Origin: an uncultured Lachnospiraceae bacterium
GTDB lineage: Bacteria; Bacillota; Clostridia; Lachnospirales; Lachnospiraceae
Length of the DNA: 44,988 nucleotides
Assembly: GCA_944381475.1 (NCBI GenBank)
Contig: CALWLH010000082.1
Span: 1-44,988 of the forward strand
Direction: 5' to 3'
Both the position numbers and the translations under genes were made by a program. The first letter of the stretch is position 1; each line of letters opens with the position of its first letter. This document shows, piece after piece, positions 17,424 through 26,333 of the stretch. A model generated the notes under the pieces. That model searched no databases. It saw only the letters and a list, made by a program, of their open reading frames with translations, and was not told the DNA's origin.

Positions 17424-18068
17424 ATGAAATGCATCAGGAGAATGACGCCGGTTCTGGCCGCCCTGTGCAGCGCGCTTTGCATGACCGGCTGCGACTCCTT
17501 CTATCAGATGTTTATTGATGAGGAGGACGCCTCTGAGGGGGTCTATTTTGTGGTTTATAATGAGAATTCCTCTGAGGAGGATTTGGCGTCCATACCGGAG
17601 GCTTCCTTTATGAAGAGCGACCTGCGGGACAAGATAAAGGAATACGGCCTGTCCTTTGAGGTGACCTTGACCTTCGACCCTGAGACCAGCAACGAGGCGT
17701 CCCTGTCCTTTTTCTATTACAAAAACCGGGACAATGTGGATGCGGGCGATTACTGTGAGATCGGCAATTCCTACCTGGGAACCTATGTGATGGAGGGAGA
17801 TACCATCACCTTTACTTTTGAGCCCGAGGGCTATAACACCGCCTTTTACAATGTGGGATCCGACCTTTCCCAGCTGGAGGATTTTCAGGCCTTCAGCTAC
17901 GCGGAGGACGGGAGCTGCGGTATTTGGGCCTATGAGTTTTCAAGCTATGAGTACGAGGAGACGGCGGTAATACTGGAGGATGTGATCGAAAACCTTCCCG
18001 AGGCTATGGAGATAACCGTTTCCGGAAAGAAAATTCTTTCATGGGAGGCAGTGGAAGAAAATAACTAG
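17424..18068 (+). CDS. Putative lipoprotein, unknown function
   Basis: The protein has 214 residues and starts after GAGGTGAAGGG, 21 bases after the thioredoxin gene. It has a hydrophobic signal ending in the lipobox MTGC (Cys23). The mature part is acidic and rich in Tyr, Phe and Ser. Strand-like segments such as LSFEVTLTFDPET, GDTITFTFEPEGYN and IWAYEFSSYEYEETAV suggest a beta-barrel or lipocalin-like fold. I do not recognise the family. It ends before a 12-bp hairpin, so it closes the operon that begins with the DauR-like regulator or the exporter. Confidence 0.7.
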   Translation: MKCIRRMTPVLAALCSALCMTGCDSFYQMFIDEEDASEGVYFVVYNENSSEEDLASIPEASFMKSDLRDKIKEYGLSFEVTLTFDPETSNEASLSFFYYKNRDNVDAGDYCEIGNSYLGTYVMEGDTITFTFEPEGYNTAFYNVGSDLSQLEDFQAFSYAEDGSCGIWAYEFSSYEYEETAVILEDVIENLPEAMEITVSGKKILSWEAVEENN

Positions 18069-18072
18069 AAGC

Positions 18073-18112
18073 AATTGGCTGGTTGAAGGGGTCTCCTGCA
18101 AACCAGCCAATT
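18073..18112 (+). terminator. Hairpin terminator closing the exporter/thioredoxin operon
   Basis: AATTGGCTGGTT (18073-18084) pairs perfectly with AACCAGCCAATT (18101-18112) and is followed by TATATAA. The stem begins four bases after the stop codon of the lipoprotein gene. Confidence 0.65.
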
Positions 18113-18191
18113 TATATAACACCGGGGTAAAAGGACGTCATCCATCAGAAACGAGCACGTTCCATCCCCAGTGTATAAAAAAGGAGAATGT

Positions 18192-19049
18192 ATGGTTTAT
18201 GATTCTGCAATAATCGGCACCGGCCCTGCAGGGCTGTCAGCCGCGCTAAACTTAAAAATACGGGATAAAAATTTTATATGGATTGGAAGCCGGTCCCTGA
18301 GCGACAAGGTGTCTAAGGCGGAGTGCATCTCCAACTATCCGGGATTTACCAGGGCGTCCGGCCAGGAGCTGATAGAGGCATTCCAGAAGCAGGTTCAGGA
18401 AATGGTGCTGGAAATTCTGGAACAGATGGTCAACTCCATCATGCCCTTATCCGGCCATTACGCTCTGATGGCGGGAAGTGCGTTCTATGAGGCAAAGACC
18501 ATTATTCTGACAACAGGAATCCTGAATAGGGCCCAGCTGCCAGGGGAGGAGGAGTATCTGGGAAAGGGGGTCAGCTACTGCGCCACCTGTGACGGAGATC
18601 TCTACAGAGGAAAAACCATCGGGATACTCTGCAATAATTCCCGGTTTGAGCATGAGGTGAAATATCTTGCGGATCTGGCGGAAAGGGTCTATTATTTTCC
18701 CTCCTATAGGGATGTGGCTGTGGATGCTGAAAATATGGAGCGACCCGGTTCCCGGATTTTGGAGATCACCGGGGAGCGGCGGGTCAATGGACTGAAGCTG
18801 GCGGACGGCCGGGAGCTGTACGTGGACGGGGTGTTCTGTCTGCGGGATTCTGTGGCCCTCTCCTCCATGCTGCCAAAGCTTGAGACAGCAGATGGGCATA
18901 TCCTGGTTGACCGCGCCATGGCCACCAACCTTCCGGGAATCTACGCCGCCGGGGACTGCACCGGCCGTCCCTACCAGTACGCCAAGGCGGTGGGAGAGGG
19001 CAATGTGGCTGCCCACAGTGTGCTGGAGTATCTGGCGGGGGAAGCGTAG
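18192..19049 (+). CDS. Thioredoxin-reductase-like flavoprotein without NADPH motifs
   Basis: The protein has 285 residues from ATG 18192, five bases after AAAGGAG. The FAD site is GTGPAG (residues 9-14), the redox pair is C130-A-T-C133 followed by DG, and the C-terminal FAD motif is GIYAAGDC. Normal NADPH-dependent enzymes carry a GGGxSA loop and an HRRxxxR motif between these. Here the corresponding stretches read GILCNNSRF and FPSYRDV, so neither is present. Known clostridial enzymes with this loss are ferredoxin-type flavin thioredoxin reductases (FFTR) or the NADPH-independent DFTR group. The CGPC thioredoxin upstream is a plausible substrate. It is shorter than standard TrxB (about 310). 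Confidence 0.82.
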   Translation: MVYDSAIIGTGPAGLSAALNLKIRDKNFIWIGSRSLSDKVSKAECISNYPGFTRASGQELIEAFQKQVQEMVLEILEQMVNSIMPLSGHYALMAGSAFYEAKTIILTTGILNRAQLPGEEEYLGKGVSYCATCDGDLYRGKTIGILCNNSRFEHEVKYLADLAERVYYFPSYRDVAVDAENMERPGSRILEITGERRVNGLKLADGRELYVDGVFCLRDSVALSSMLPKLETADGHILVDRAMATNLPGIYAAGDCTGRPYQYAKAVGEGNVAAHSVLEYLAGEA

Positions 19050-19122
19050 AGCGCTGGGATGATGAAGAACACCGGCGCAAATCGGTATGAATAGCAGGAT
19101 TGGAAAGAAAGGAACGACTCAG

Positions 19123-22026
19123 ATGAGACAGGGAGAGAAGCTTTACGGCTTTCTTGTAAAGTCGGTGAGGGAGCTGCCGGAGCAGAAGGCAGCGCTGTAT
19201 GAAATGGAATATGAAAAAAACGGGGCCCGGCTTTTGTGGCTGGACAATGGGGAGGAGAACAAGCTGTTTTCCATCGCCTTTAAAACCCTGCCCTGGAATG
19301 ATACCGGGGTGTTTCACATCCTGGAGCATTCGGTTTTAGGAGGCTCTGAGAAATACCCGGTGAAGGAGCCCTTTCTGCATATGCTGAAAAGCTCTATGAA
19401 TACCTTTTTGAACGCCATGACCTTCCCGGATAAGACCCTCTACCCAGTGTCCAGCAGGAATGAGACGGATTTTATGAATCTGGTGGATGTGTATCTGGAC
19501 GGGGTGTTTCATCCAACCATTTACAGGAGCCCTTTCACATTTTACCAGGAGGGATGGCACTATGAGCTGGAGAGTCCGGAGGCGATGCCGGTCTATAAGG
19601 GCGTGGTCTTTAATGAGATGAAGGGGGCCCTTTCCTCCGTGGACGCACGGCTGATGGGGGAGATGAACCGGCTGCTGTTTCCTGACAGCTGTTATCGCTT
19701 TGAGTCCGGCGGGAGCCCGGAGCGGATTCCGGATCTGACCTATCAGGAATTTCTTGAGGCCCACAGGGAATACTATCATCCCTCCAATGCAGGGATTTAT
19801 CTGGATGGCAGCGTGCCCATTGAACGGGTTCTCGCGCTGCTTGATCAATACCTGTCCGGCTATGAGAAATCCGGTCAGGAGCATCGGATTCCTCATCAGG
19901 AGCCGGTGAAAGCTGTGGAAAGCACGGGCTTTTATGCCATCGGAGAGGAAGAGGGAACAGAAGAGCAGGTACATATGGCCTTTGGAAAACTTGCCTGCGA
20001 TTTCTCCGACCGGAAAAAGCTGATGGCGCTGGCGGCCCTTTCCTCCTATCTGACAGGCTCCAACGAGGCGCCTTTAAAGCAGGCCATTCTGCGGGAAGGT
20101 CTGGCCCAGGATGCAGCGCTGGTGGTGGTGGATGGAATAGCCCAGCCCATCTGCTATCTGCAAATCTGCAATACGGAGTATGAGCGGCGGGGGAGAATCA
20201 AGGAGATTGTCCGGGAGACGGTGAACCGTCTTCTTGCAGAGGGCCTGGACCGGGCAGAGCTGGAGGCCGTAATCAGCCAGTTTGAATTTCAGGCCCATGA
20301 GGGGGATGAGCCTAAAGGGCTTGGACGAATGATTTCGGTCTATAATTCCTGGATGTACGGCGGCGACCCAGCCCTCTATCTGGAGCAGGAGGAGCTGTTT
20401 AAGGAGCTTCGGAAAGCTCTTGACACGGACTATTATGAGAAGCTGCTGGAGGAAATTCTTCTGGACCAGGAGCATACGGCGGCGGTGTATATGCTGCCTT
20501 CTCTGACTAAAAATCAGGAGGAGCTGAGGGCGGAGCAGGAACGTCTGGCAAGGGAACGGTCCTCCTGGTCCAAGGAGGAGCTTCAGGAGATTTTGGAGAT
20601 GAACCGGGCCTTTGGAGCATGGCAGTCGGAGCCGGATTCTGCAAAGGCCATTGGTTCTCTGCCCGTACTGTCCCTGGAGGAAATTGAGACGGCGCCGGAA
20701 ACGCTGGGAACTGTTCATAGGAGCCTTCAGGGCGCTCCGGTACTGTTCCACGAAACAAGGCAGGGGGAGGTTATCCATTTTAATCTGTACTTCTCCCTGG
20801 CAGATATTCCACAGGAGCATTGGGGAACCGTATCCTTTATGACCAATCTCCTGGGTCTGCTTCCGACGAAGCGCCATTCGGCCTATGAGCTGCAGCGGGA
20901 GATGAAGGGCAATATCGGTTTTTTGGATTACAACATAATGGCCTTTTCCGTGCCCTCCCACCCGCAGCGCTGCAGACCCTTCTTTGTGGTGACCTGCAGC
21001 GTGCTGAAGGGCAAACTTGACAAGGCGCTGTCACTTCTTCTTGAAATTTTGAGCGAAACCCTGTATGATGGGGAGGAAAGCGTCGGCTTGATGGAGGAGA
21101 TTCTGATGCAGTGCTGCATGGCTGTCCGTCAGGGACTTCTGGGGGATGGACACCGCTTTGCGCTGATGCGCGCTGCCTCCCATTCCTCCGCTGCCGGAAG
21201 GTTTATGGAGCAGGCGGAAGGGTATTCCCTTTACTGCTGGCTGACGGATCTGGCAGAGCATTTTGAAGAGAGGAGCCGGGAGGTTTGCGCCTATGCCAAC
21301 CAGGTACAGGAACAGATATTTTCTCTGCCCAGGCTGACCCTCAGCGTGACCGGGGACCACATCCCCGATGAATTTGCTCCCCTGCTGGAACAGCTCGACA
21401 AACCGGGTGCAGCGGCTGCACCGGAATATATGACCTGTAAGCTGGAGGAGAAGCCTGTAAAGGAGCTTATCCAGATTCCGGCAGGTATTTCCTACTCTGC
21501 CAGCGCAGGCTTTCGGGACTCCTATCACTGGAAGTATTCCGGCAGTCTCCGGGTGCTCGCCGGCATCCTCTCCTACGATTATCTGTGGAACCAGGTGAGG
21601 GTGAAGGGCGGCGCATATGGAAGCGGCTGTCAGGTGGGCGCCGGGGGCAATGCGGCCTTTTACTCCTACAGGGATCCTGCCCCCCTGGCATCCCTGGAGA
21701 CTTATAGACATGCCGGGGACTTTGTGGAGAAGCTTTGCCGGGAGGAGACGCCCATTGACAATTACATCATCAGCGCGGTGGCTTCCTCGGAACCCCTTGT
21801 TTCCATGAGAGAGGAGGGATTGATGGCAGATACGGATGCGATGTCCGGCATCACCCAGGAGGACCGCGCCCGGATTCGCCAGGAAATGCTCCGCACGAGA
21901 AGGGAGGAGCTGGCGGGATGCATACCCCTGCTTCGCGGCATGGCCGAGGGAAATTCTGTGTGCATCGTGGGACAGCCGGATGGGGTAAAGGAATGGGGGG
22001 ACAACTGGAAGGTGTTTCGCTTGTAG
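19123..22026 (+). CDS. M16C-family zinc metallopeptidase (PreP-like)
   Basis: The protein has 967 residues from ATG 19123, which has GAAAGGAA upstream. An ATG 36 bases earlier has no ribosome site. The inverted zinc motif HxxEH is H65-I-L-E68-H69, and the distal zinc ligand region is VVFNEMKGALS. The length and two-lobed layout match presequence protease/falcilysin-type M16C enzymes, which degrade short unfolded peptides in a closed chamber. There is no signal peptide, so it should be cytoplasmic. It starts 73 bases after the flavoprotein and may be co-transcribed with it. Peptide clearance would suit the export/folding neighbourhood, but this is an inference. Confidence 0.92.
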   Translation: MRQGEKLYGFLVKSVRELPEQKAALYEMEYEKNGARLLWLDNGEENKLFSIAFKTLPWNDTGVFHILEHSVLGGSEKYPVKEPFLHMLKSSMNTFLNAMTFPDKTLYPVSSRNETDFMNLVDVYLDGVFHPTIYRSPFTFYQEGWHYELESPEAMPVYKGVVFNEMKGALSSVDARLMGEMNRLLFPDSCYRFESGGSPERIPDLTYQEFLEAHREYYHPSNAGIYLDGSVPIERVLALLDQYLSGYEKSGQEHRIPHQEPVKAVESTGFYAIGEEEGTEEQVHMAFGKLACDFSDRKKLMALAALSSYLTGSNEAPLKQAILREGLAQDAALVVVDGIAQPICYLQICNTEYERRGRIKEIVRETVNRLLAEGLDRAELEAVISQFEFQAHEGDEPKGLGRMISVYNSWMYGGDPALYLEQEELFKELRKALDTDYYEKLLEEILLDQEHTAAVYMLPSLTKNQEELRAEQERLARERSSWSKEELQEILEMNRAFGAWQSEPDSAKAIGSLPVLSLEEIETAPETLGTVHRSLQGAPVLFHETRQGEVIHFNLYFSLADIPQEHWGTVSFMTNLLGLLPTKRHSAYELQREMKGNIGFLDYNIMAFSVPSHPQRCRPFFVVTCSVLKGKLDKALSLLLEILSETLYDGEESVGLMEEILMQCCMAVRQGLLGDGHRFALMRAASHSSAAGRFMEQAEGYSLYCWLTDLAEHFEERSREVCAYANQVQEQIFSLPRLTLSVTGDHIPDEFAPLLEQLDKPGAAAAPEYMTCKLEEKPVKELIQIPAGISYSASAGFRDSYHWKYSGSLRVLAGILSYDYLWNQVRVKGGAYGSGCQVGAGGNAAFYSYRDPAPLASLETYRHAGDFVEKLCREETPIDNYIISAVASSEPLVSMREEGLMADTDAMSGITQEDRARIRQEMLRTRREELAGCIPLLRGMAEGNSVCIVGQPDGVKEWGDNWKVFRL

Positions 22027-22111
22027 GCGGTCAAAGGCCGCGCGCTCGCGGGCCTATGAACAGAGAGCCCTTGCCCCTTACTATAAAATAAAAAAAGATG
22101 GAATGAGAGCG

Positions 22112-23215
22112 ATGAAGGTATGTAAATTTGGCGGTACATCCCTGTGCAATGCGGAACAGTTCAGGAAAGTACAATGGATTGTAAAAAGTGACCCCTCCCG
22201 CCGGTATGTGGTGGTATCCGCGCCGGGAAAGCGCTTTCAGGACGATATCAAGATTACCGATCTGCTGTATCATTGCTATGAAAAAGCGGTGAGAGGGGAG
22301 GAGACAGAGACGCTTCTTGGAGAAATCTGCAGAAGATTTGACTGGATTATCAGGGATCTGGGATTAAAGCTTACCCTGGATCAGGAGTATGAGCATATCC
22401 GGGTCCAATTAAGGGGCGAACCCTCCCGGGATTATATTGCAAGCCGTGGGGAGTATTTCAGCGCCATGATCATGGCAGCCTTTTTGGGCTATGATTTTGT
22501 GGATGCAGCGGAGGTGATTCTCTTTAACAGGGACGGCTCCCTGGATTTGGAGGAGACCACCCGCCGCATGGACAAAATACTGCGGGATCATCCCCGGGCC
22601 GTGATACCGGGCTTTTACGGGACGGACCCTTGCGGAAGAATTCTTACCTTTTCCCGGGGCGGAGGCGATATCACCGGCGCCCTGGCTGCCAGGAGTGTTT
22701 TGGCAGAGGTTTATGAAAACTGGACGGATGTGTCGGGCTTTCTCCTGGCGTCTCCAGAGCTTTTTCCCCATGCAAGAAAGGTGGACCTGATGAGCTACGA
22801 GGATCTTTACCGGCTGGGGCGGCTGGGCGCCGCAGTGTTTCACACTGACGCCATTGCGCCGTTAAAGGATACAGGCGTTCCCACCCATATCCGGTGCACC
22901 TATATGCCGGAGCAGACGGGAACCATGATCTGCTCCAGTCTTCCTGCGGACTATGAGGAGGAGCCCCATGTCTGCGGCATTGCCGCTGAACGCTCGCCGG
23001 GACTATGGGAGCCGGATTCCGGCCAATTCATTCGTCTGCACGTCATCGGGCATCGGCTTTTGCCGCTTCTCTCATCCGCGGCCGATACGCTGAAAAGCGC
23101 GGGCATTGTCCCCCTGTCCATCAGTGAGGAGGAAAAGGATCTGGCCTTTGAGGTGAGAAAAGAGCAGACGGCCTCTGCCGCTGCCGCTCTGTATGGGCTG
23201 CTGGCAGAAAAATAG
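22112..23215 (+). CDS. lysC: Aspartate kinase
   Basis: The protein has 367 residues starting at ATG 22112. An in-frame ATG at 22103 is possible but has the GGA directly against it. The N-terminal KFGGTSL nucleotide motif, RGEYFSAMIM, a VIPGFYG strand and SRGGGDITGALAA are the hallmarks of aspartokinase. It phosphorylates aspartate as the first step to lysine, threonine and methionine. The C-terminal regulatory region is short compared with the two full ACT domains in usual enzymes of 400 or more residues, and ends in ISEEEKDLAFEVRKEQ. Feedback control may therefore differ. No other amino acid biosynthesis gene is adjacent. Confidence 0.88.
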   Translation: MKVCKFGGTSLCNAEQFRKVQWIVKSDPSRRYVVVSAPGKRFQDDIKITDLLYHCYEKAVRGEETETLLGEICRRFDWIIRDLGLKLTLDQEYEHIRVQLRGEPSRDYIASRGEYFSAMIMAAFLGYDFVDAAEVILFNRDGSLDLEETTRRMDKILRDHPRAVIPGFYGTDPCGRILTFSRGGGDITGALAARSVLAEVYENWTDVSGFLLASPELFPHARKVDLMSYEDLYRLGRLGAAVFHTDAIAPLKDTGVPTHIRCTYMPEQTGTMICSSLPADYEEEPHVCGIAAERSPGLWEPDSGQFIRLHVIGHRLLPLLSSAADTLKSAGIVPLSISEEEKDLAFEVRKEQTASAAAALYGLLAEK

Positions 23216-23255
23216 CACATGGTGGATAATCTTGATATGTATGAGGAGGTAATCT

Positions 23256-24155
23256 ATGGCGTCCATGACGGAAACCATGCAGCCTACTGCCGGGGTGGAG
23301 ATATCGGCGGAGAAGGTGCATACAGAGGTGAATGCTTTATTGGATTTTATCAGTGATCACATTCCGGATATGATTCAGTTTGGAGTACGAATTCTGATCG
23401 CATTTGTCATTTTTATTGTGGGACGTTTTCTGATCAAGCTGGTCAGAAAGCGGACCCGCGCGGCTTTCGAGCGCAAAAACGCAGATATAGGAGTGACGCA
23501 GTTTACGGATTCCTTTTTGAAATTTGCCCTGTATCTGCTGCTGTTTTTAATTGTCGCCACGAATCTGGGTATCGAGCTGTCCTCCATCACAGTGATCTTT
23601 GCTTCCGCCGGCGTGGCTATCTCCCTGTCCCTCCAGGAAACCCTGTCCAATTTTATGGGCGGTCTCCTGATTTTGATTATGAAGCCCTTTGCCGTGGGGG
23701 ATTATATCATCGAGGATACTAACAAGAATGAGGGCACTGTAAAGGAAATCCAGACCTTTTACACGAAGCTCACAACGGTGGACAACCGAACCATCGTCAT
23801 TCCAAACGGCACCTTGGCTAACAACAGCATGACCAATGTGACCGCCAGAGCGGAGCGCCAGCTGGACCTGCGTGTGGGGATATCCTACAACTCGGATCTG
23901 AAAAAGGCCAAGGAGCTGCTGATGCAGATGCTGCGGGATACCCCGGGCATCATTCAGGATGAAAGTCTGAATGTGTTTGTGGACGAGCTGGGGCAGAACG
24001 CCGTTGTCCTGGGTATCCGGGCATGGGTCAGGACGGAAGAGTATGGAAATACCCGCTGGAGCCTGCTGGAGAACATCAAGCTCACCTTTGACGCGGAAAA
24101 CATCGAGATTCCCTACAATCAGCTTATGCTGCATGTGGGAGACGGCCAGGAATGA
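23256..24155 (+). CDS. mscS: MscS-family mechanosensitive channel
   Basis: The protein has 299 residues and starts after GAGGAGG. Three N-terminal helices are seen (about 40-60, 85-105, 110-135). The pore-lining TM3 is rich in Ala/Gly: ASAGVAISLSLQETLSNFMGGLLILI. It is followed by the beta-domain KPFAVGDYI, with the usual VDNRTIVIPNGTLANNSMTN segment, and a C-terminal alpha/beta domain. The length equals the E. coli MscS type. It opens on membrane tension to release solutes in osmotic downshock. It lies 40 bases after the aspartokinase gene and ends before a terminator shared with the convergent LysR gene. Confidence 0.92.
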   Translation: MASMTETMQPTAGVEISAEKVHTEVNALLDFISDHIPDMIQFGVRILIAFVIFIVGRFLIKLVRKRTRAAFERKNADIGVTQFTDSFLKFALYLLLFLIVATNLGIELSSITVIFASAGVAISLSLQETLSNFMGGLLILIMKPFAVGDYIIEDTNKNEGTVKEIQTFYTKLTTVDNRTIVIPNGTLANNSMTNVTARAERQLDLRVGISYNSDLKKAKELLMQMLRDTPGIIQDESLNVFVDELGQNAVVLGIRAWVRTEEYGNTRWSLLENIKLTFDAENIEIPYNQLMLHVGDGQE

Positions 24156-24180
24156 TTCCATTCATGATGCGACAGAGCGT

Positions 24181-24233
24181 AGGATAAAGTCCAGCCGGGG
24201 CTAAGGGATGTGCCAGGATGGACTTTTTATCCT
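24181..24233. terminator. Bidirectional terminator between mscS and the LysR gene
   Basis: AGGATAAAGTCCA (24181-24193) pairs with the complementary segment at 24219-24233, which has a two-T bulge. The stem carries A and T tracts on its two sides, so it can serve both converging genes. The 3' end of the LysR gene lies inside its second arm. Confidence 0.75.
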
Positions 24234-25108
24234 TCATAAACAGTGAAAGCCTTTTTGGCTTTTTGAAAATGCACCCTGCGTCCTATGGCCTCCCCATATA
24301 CCTTGTTTTTGGAAAGACAAGCCATGTAGTAGGTCACATTTGCCTCCGGGTCCGTGACGGGAATGGTTACCCTTCCGGAAAGTAGATTGTCCGGATCCTC
24401 CGCCAGATCCGTGGTAAAGCAGGGGAGGGAGGTGCTGCGGACCAGCTCTGCAAATTCAAAGGCGTCCTTCTGTACGAGAAACCTGGAGGAGGGCATTTTT
24501 CTGCGGCACATCCCATCCCAGAAGCCGATTTCTGAGCGGAGAAGAAAGTTAAAGCCGTTGAGCTCTGCGAAGGATAGGGCGGATTTTTGCGCCAGGTCAT
24601 GGGAAGGAGGGACGCATATGGAGAGGTGCTCCGAGAGGAAAGGGATGCTGACGCCCTGTTCCAGCTCCACCGCTTCCGGAAAGATCCCCAGCTGGCAGAC
24701 CCCGGAGCGAAGCTCCTCCAGGATGACGGAGGAATCCTTTATGGAGGAGGAGATGGTCATTTCCGGATAGGCCCCGGAGAGGGCGGGAAGGATATACCAA
24801 AGAGGGGCCGGCGCACAGGAGCCGACGGCGATGGTGTGCCGCCCTTTATCATAGTCCTGCACCGCCTTTATCGCCTGTTCGGCAGTCTGAAGAACCTTTC
24901 TGGCCTGCTCCGCTGCCTTTTTGCCCGTGTCGTTAAGGGCAATCCTGTTTTTTCCCCGGATAAACAGGGAAACCCCAAAGTCCTCCTCCAGCTTCTGCAT
25001 GGTTCTGGTGATGGTGGGCTGTGAGATGTGAAGCTTTTTTGCAGCTGTGGACAAGGTTCCCTCATCTGCAAACGCAATCAGCTGCTCCAGTTCATATAAA
25101 TTCAGCAT
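24227..25108 (-). CDS. LysR-family transcriptional regulator
   Basis: The protein has 293 residues and is encoded on the minus strand, with GGAGGCGG ahead of the ATG at 25108. The N-terminal winged helix reads LEQLIAFADEGTLSTAAKKLHISQPTITRTMQKLEEDFG, the classical LysR HTH, and is followed by the linker helix. The C-terminal periplasmic-binding-like effector domain begins near residue 90 (HTIAVGSCAPAPLW). It is divergent from the aldo-keto reductase gene, with a 203-base gap, which is the usual layout for a LysR protein controlling its neighbour. The inducer is unknown. Confidence 0.92.
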   Translation of the reverse strand: MLNLYELEQLIAFADEGTLSTAAKKLHISQPTITRTMQKLEEDFGVSLFIRGKNRIALNDTGKKAAEQARKVLQTAEQAIKAVQDYDKGRHTIAVGSCAPAPLWYILPALSGAYPEMTISSSIKDSSVILEELRSGVCQLGIFPEAVELEQGVSIPFLSEHLSICVPPSHDLAQKSALSFAELNGFNFLLRSEIGFWDGMCRRKMPSSRFLVQKDAFEFAELVRSTSLPCFTTDLAEDPDNLLSGRVTIPVTDPEANVTYYMACLSKNKVYGEAIGRRVHFQKAKKAFTVYEG

Positions 25109-25227
25109 GGTCCGCCTCCGGTTTCATAGTTCGATTGTTCATTCCCGTTTCCTGGGAAAAGTCTTCAGATGGAACAGGTATTACAGATTTAGTATTCATT
25201 GGACGAATAGCAGATTTCTATATTACT

Positions 25228-25258
25228 ATTGTACTTTTTCTTTAAAGTAGTGTACAAT
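25228..25258. promoter_or_regulatory. Symmetric overlapping divergent promoter of lysR and the aldo-keto reductase
   Basis: ATTGTAC (25228-25234) and GTACAAT (25252-25258) form a perfect inverted repeat with a 17-base spacer. On the plus strand this gives TTGTAC-N18-TACAAT. Because it is symmetric, the minus strand reads the same elements. Both genes could therefore start from the same 31 bases in opposite directions. The -35 match is poor and the -10 match is good. Confidence 0.55.
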
Positions 25259-25311
25259 GAAACCATCAAAAATGCAACACAAAAAAATCTGAATAGCAGG
25301 AGGAAACAACT

Positions 25312-26151
25312 ATGGAATATGTAACGCTGAACAATGGAGTAAAGATGCCCATGCTGGGCTACGGTGTATACCAGACCCCGCCCCAGGAAACGGAGCGCTG
25401 CGTGCTGGACGCCATCAGCGTTGGCTACAGAAGTATCGACACCGCTCAGGCCTATGGAAACGAGGAGGGGGTGGGCAATGCCCTTGTAAAGAGCGGACTT
25501 CCCAGAGAGGAATTCTTCATCACCACCAAGGTGTGGATTACAAACGCAGGCTATGAAAAGGCAAAGGCTTCCATTCAGGAGTCCTTAAAGAAGCTGCAGA
25601 CCTCCTACATTGACCTGCTGCTCATCCATCAGCCCTTTGGGGATTACTATGGAACCTACCGGGCCATGGAGGAGGCTTATAGGGAGGGAAAGGTCAGAGC
25701 CATCGGCGTTTCCAATTTCTATCCGGATCGCTTTCTGGATATCCACCACTTCGCCGAGATCAAGCCTGCGGTAAACCAGGTGGAAACCCATGTGTTCCAG
25801 CAGCAAAAAATTGCCAAGGAGTATTTAAAGAAGAACGGTGTGCAGATCGAGTCCTGGGGGCCCTTTGCGGAGGGGAAGAAGGACTTCTTCAACAACCCGG
25901 TATTAAAGGAGATCGGCGCAGGATATGGTAAGTCTGTGGCGCAGACCGCTCTGCGCTTCCTCATCCAGAGCGGCGTGGTTGTGATTCCTAAGTCCACCCA
26001 CAAGGAGAGAATGGAGGAGAATTTCAATGTGTTCGACTTTTCCCTCACTGCCGATGAGATGGCAAAAATTGAAGCCTTAGACGGCGGCGAGAGCCTGTTC
26101 TTCTCTCACTATGACCCTCAGACCGTGGAGTGGTTCATGACCCTGGTATAA
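25312..26151 (+). CDS. Aldo/keto reductase
   Basis: The protein has 279 residues and starts after GCAGGAGG. It is a TIM-barrel AKR with the catalytic tetrad D43, Y48, K73 and H106. The motifs are DTAQAYGNEEGVG, FITTKVW, DLLLIHQP and the NADPH site IPKSTHKERMEEN. It is closest in outline to the 2,5-diketo-gluconate reductase/YvgN group that reduces aldehydes and ketones with NADPH in the cytoplasm. It is divergent from the LysR gene and followed by a strong terminator, so it is monocistronic and probably LysR-controlled. A role in reactive aldehyde removal is an inference. Confidence 0.93.
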   Translation: MEYVTLNNGVKMPMLGYGVYQTPPQETERCVLDAISVGYRSIDTAQAYGNEEGVGNALVKSGLPREEFFITTKVWITNAGYEKAKASIQESLKKLQTSYIDLLLIHQPFGDYYGTYRAMEEAYREGKVRAIGVSNFYPDRFLDIHHFAEIKPAVNQVETHVFQQQKIAKEYLKKNGVQIESWGPFAEGKKDFFNNPVLKEIGAGYGKSVAQTALRFLIQSGVVVIPKSTHKERMEENFNVFDFSLTADEMAKIEALDGGESLFFSHYDPQTVEWFMTLV

Positions 26152-26191
26152 TTTTACAACTATTTCTTTTCCTCACCATTTTATTCCTGAA

Positions 26192-26231
26192 GGGGCTGTG
26201 AAAAAATGAGATATCATTTCTTCACAGCCCC
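26192..26231 (+). terminator. Strong terminator of the aldo-keto reductase gene
   Basis: GGGGCTGTGAA (26192-26202) pairs perfectly with TTCACAGCCCC (26221-26231). An inner AATGA/TCATT stem extends the hairpin, and a short T-rich tail follows. It lies 40 bases after the stop. Confidence 0.75.
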
Positions 26232-26333
26232 AATCTTTTAGAATAGTGAATCCACGCTCTTTATTATATCGTCACCTTCACATATCGCACAGACAGTATA
26301 AATAATTATTTACTTACTATATATCATTCTTCT

